A stretch of DNA of 43,460 bases. Source: a virus. The position numbers and the translations under genes are program-made. This document shows positions 43,348 through 43,460 of this stretch, in pieces (within the stretch, counting starts at the first letter, position 1; every line of letters starts with the position of its first letter). Location of the stretch: IMG/VR virus record IMGVR_UViG_3300036944_000900, positions 1 through 43,460 of that record. The stretch is one strand, 5' to 3'. The notes beneath the pieces are model-generated. The model was not told the origin of the DNA. It was given only the letters and a program-made list of their open reading frames with translations, and did not search any database.

Positions 43348-43460
43348 GCCCTGCGTGTATTGCGGTGGAACTGACTTCAGCCACATGGACCGTGGCGGTC
43401 CTATCTGCCATCGGTGTACCGGGACTGGTTCGACGTATCGACCCGGGGACTGGAACACCC
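43334..43460 (+). CDS. Zinc-ribbon-like protein (3' end beyond window)
   Basis: 42 residues visible: CVYCGG at 7-12 and CHRCTG at 25-30, a CxxC...CxxC ribbon. Overlaps paralog 2 by 14 bases. Incomplete at the window edge. Confidence 0.6.
   Translation, partial: MSVLKPCVYCGGTDFSHMDRGGPICHRCTGTGSTYRPGDWNT

Overview
This window looks like part of a large T4-superfamily myovirus genome that probably infects an alphaproteobacterium. The T4-type evidence is seen directly: UvsW, UvsY, a gp19-type tail-tube protein, RNase H (rnh), PhoH, a SpeD-like protein, glutaredoxin, a DUF2693 protein, a tRNA cluster, homing endonucleases and the late-promoter motif NATAAATA. The host is inferred from the sugar-heptose genes, the style of the right-end paralogs and overall similarity to rhizobial and cyanobacterial T4-like phages. 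It is not proven.

Layout. (1) 1-1886, minus strand: 3' part of uvsW, then uvsY and a tail-tube-like gene, facing a plus-strand cluster (1957-3799) of small membrane proteins around an SPFH/band-7 lipoprotein. (2) 3796-6403: tRNA region with nine tRNA-like genes, one of them cut in its anticodon loop by a homing endonuclease, plus an M15 peptidase (probable endolysin), a YkuK-type RNase H-fold protein and a DUF5661 protein. (3) 6429-17058: glutaredoxin and small proteins, a sugar cassette (GalE-like epimerase, GT4 glycosyltransferase, HddA, GmhA), then rnh, DUF6433, SpeD-like, FmdB-like, PhoH and a RecB-type nuclease. (4) 17065-33700: early, host-takeover style region. Dozens of small genes sit in short cassettes, nearly all behind near-identical sigma70-like promoters (TTGACATTAATTC, 6 nt, TGATAGAATGG). 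Terminators are often fused directly to the next promoter. Recognisable members are a DUF932 protein, an AAA ATPase, a zincin, a GIY-YIG protein and tRNA-Leu. Two GC-rich structured intergenic regions look like unannotated ncRNAs. (5) 33716-35724: coiled-coil and membrane microproteins. (6) 35721-42418: an array of about 31 tiny, highly diverged but related genes (about 52-70 aa). Most begin M[K/N/R]xV/I and many carry a C-terminal (D/N)x(I/V)W segment. Neighbours overlap mostly by the four bases ATGA. This is the best candidate for an undescribed system. (7) 42411-43460: two tandem beta-barrel-like paralogs and a truncated zinc-ribbon gene.

How it works together: the left part is recombination, structural and metabolic equipment with a few putative late promoters. 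The middle and right are early accessory genes transcribed rightward by many strong promoters, presumably read by host RNA polymerase. The microprotein array looks like long translationally coupled polycistrons driven from promoters near 33631, 36803 and 39521. No function is known for it.
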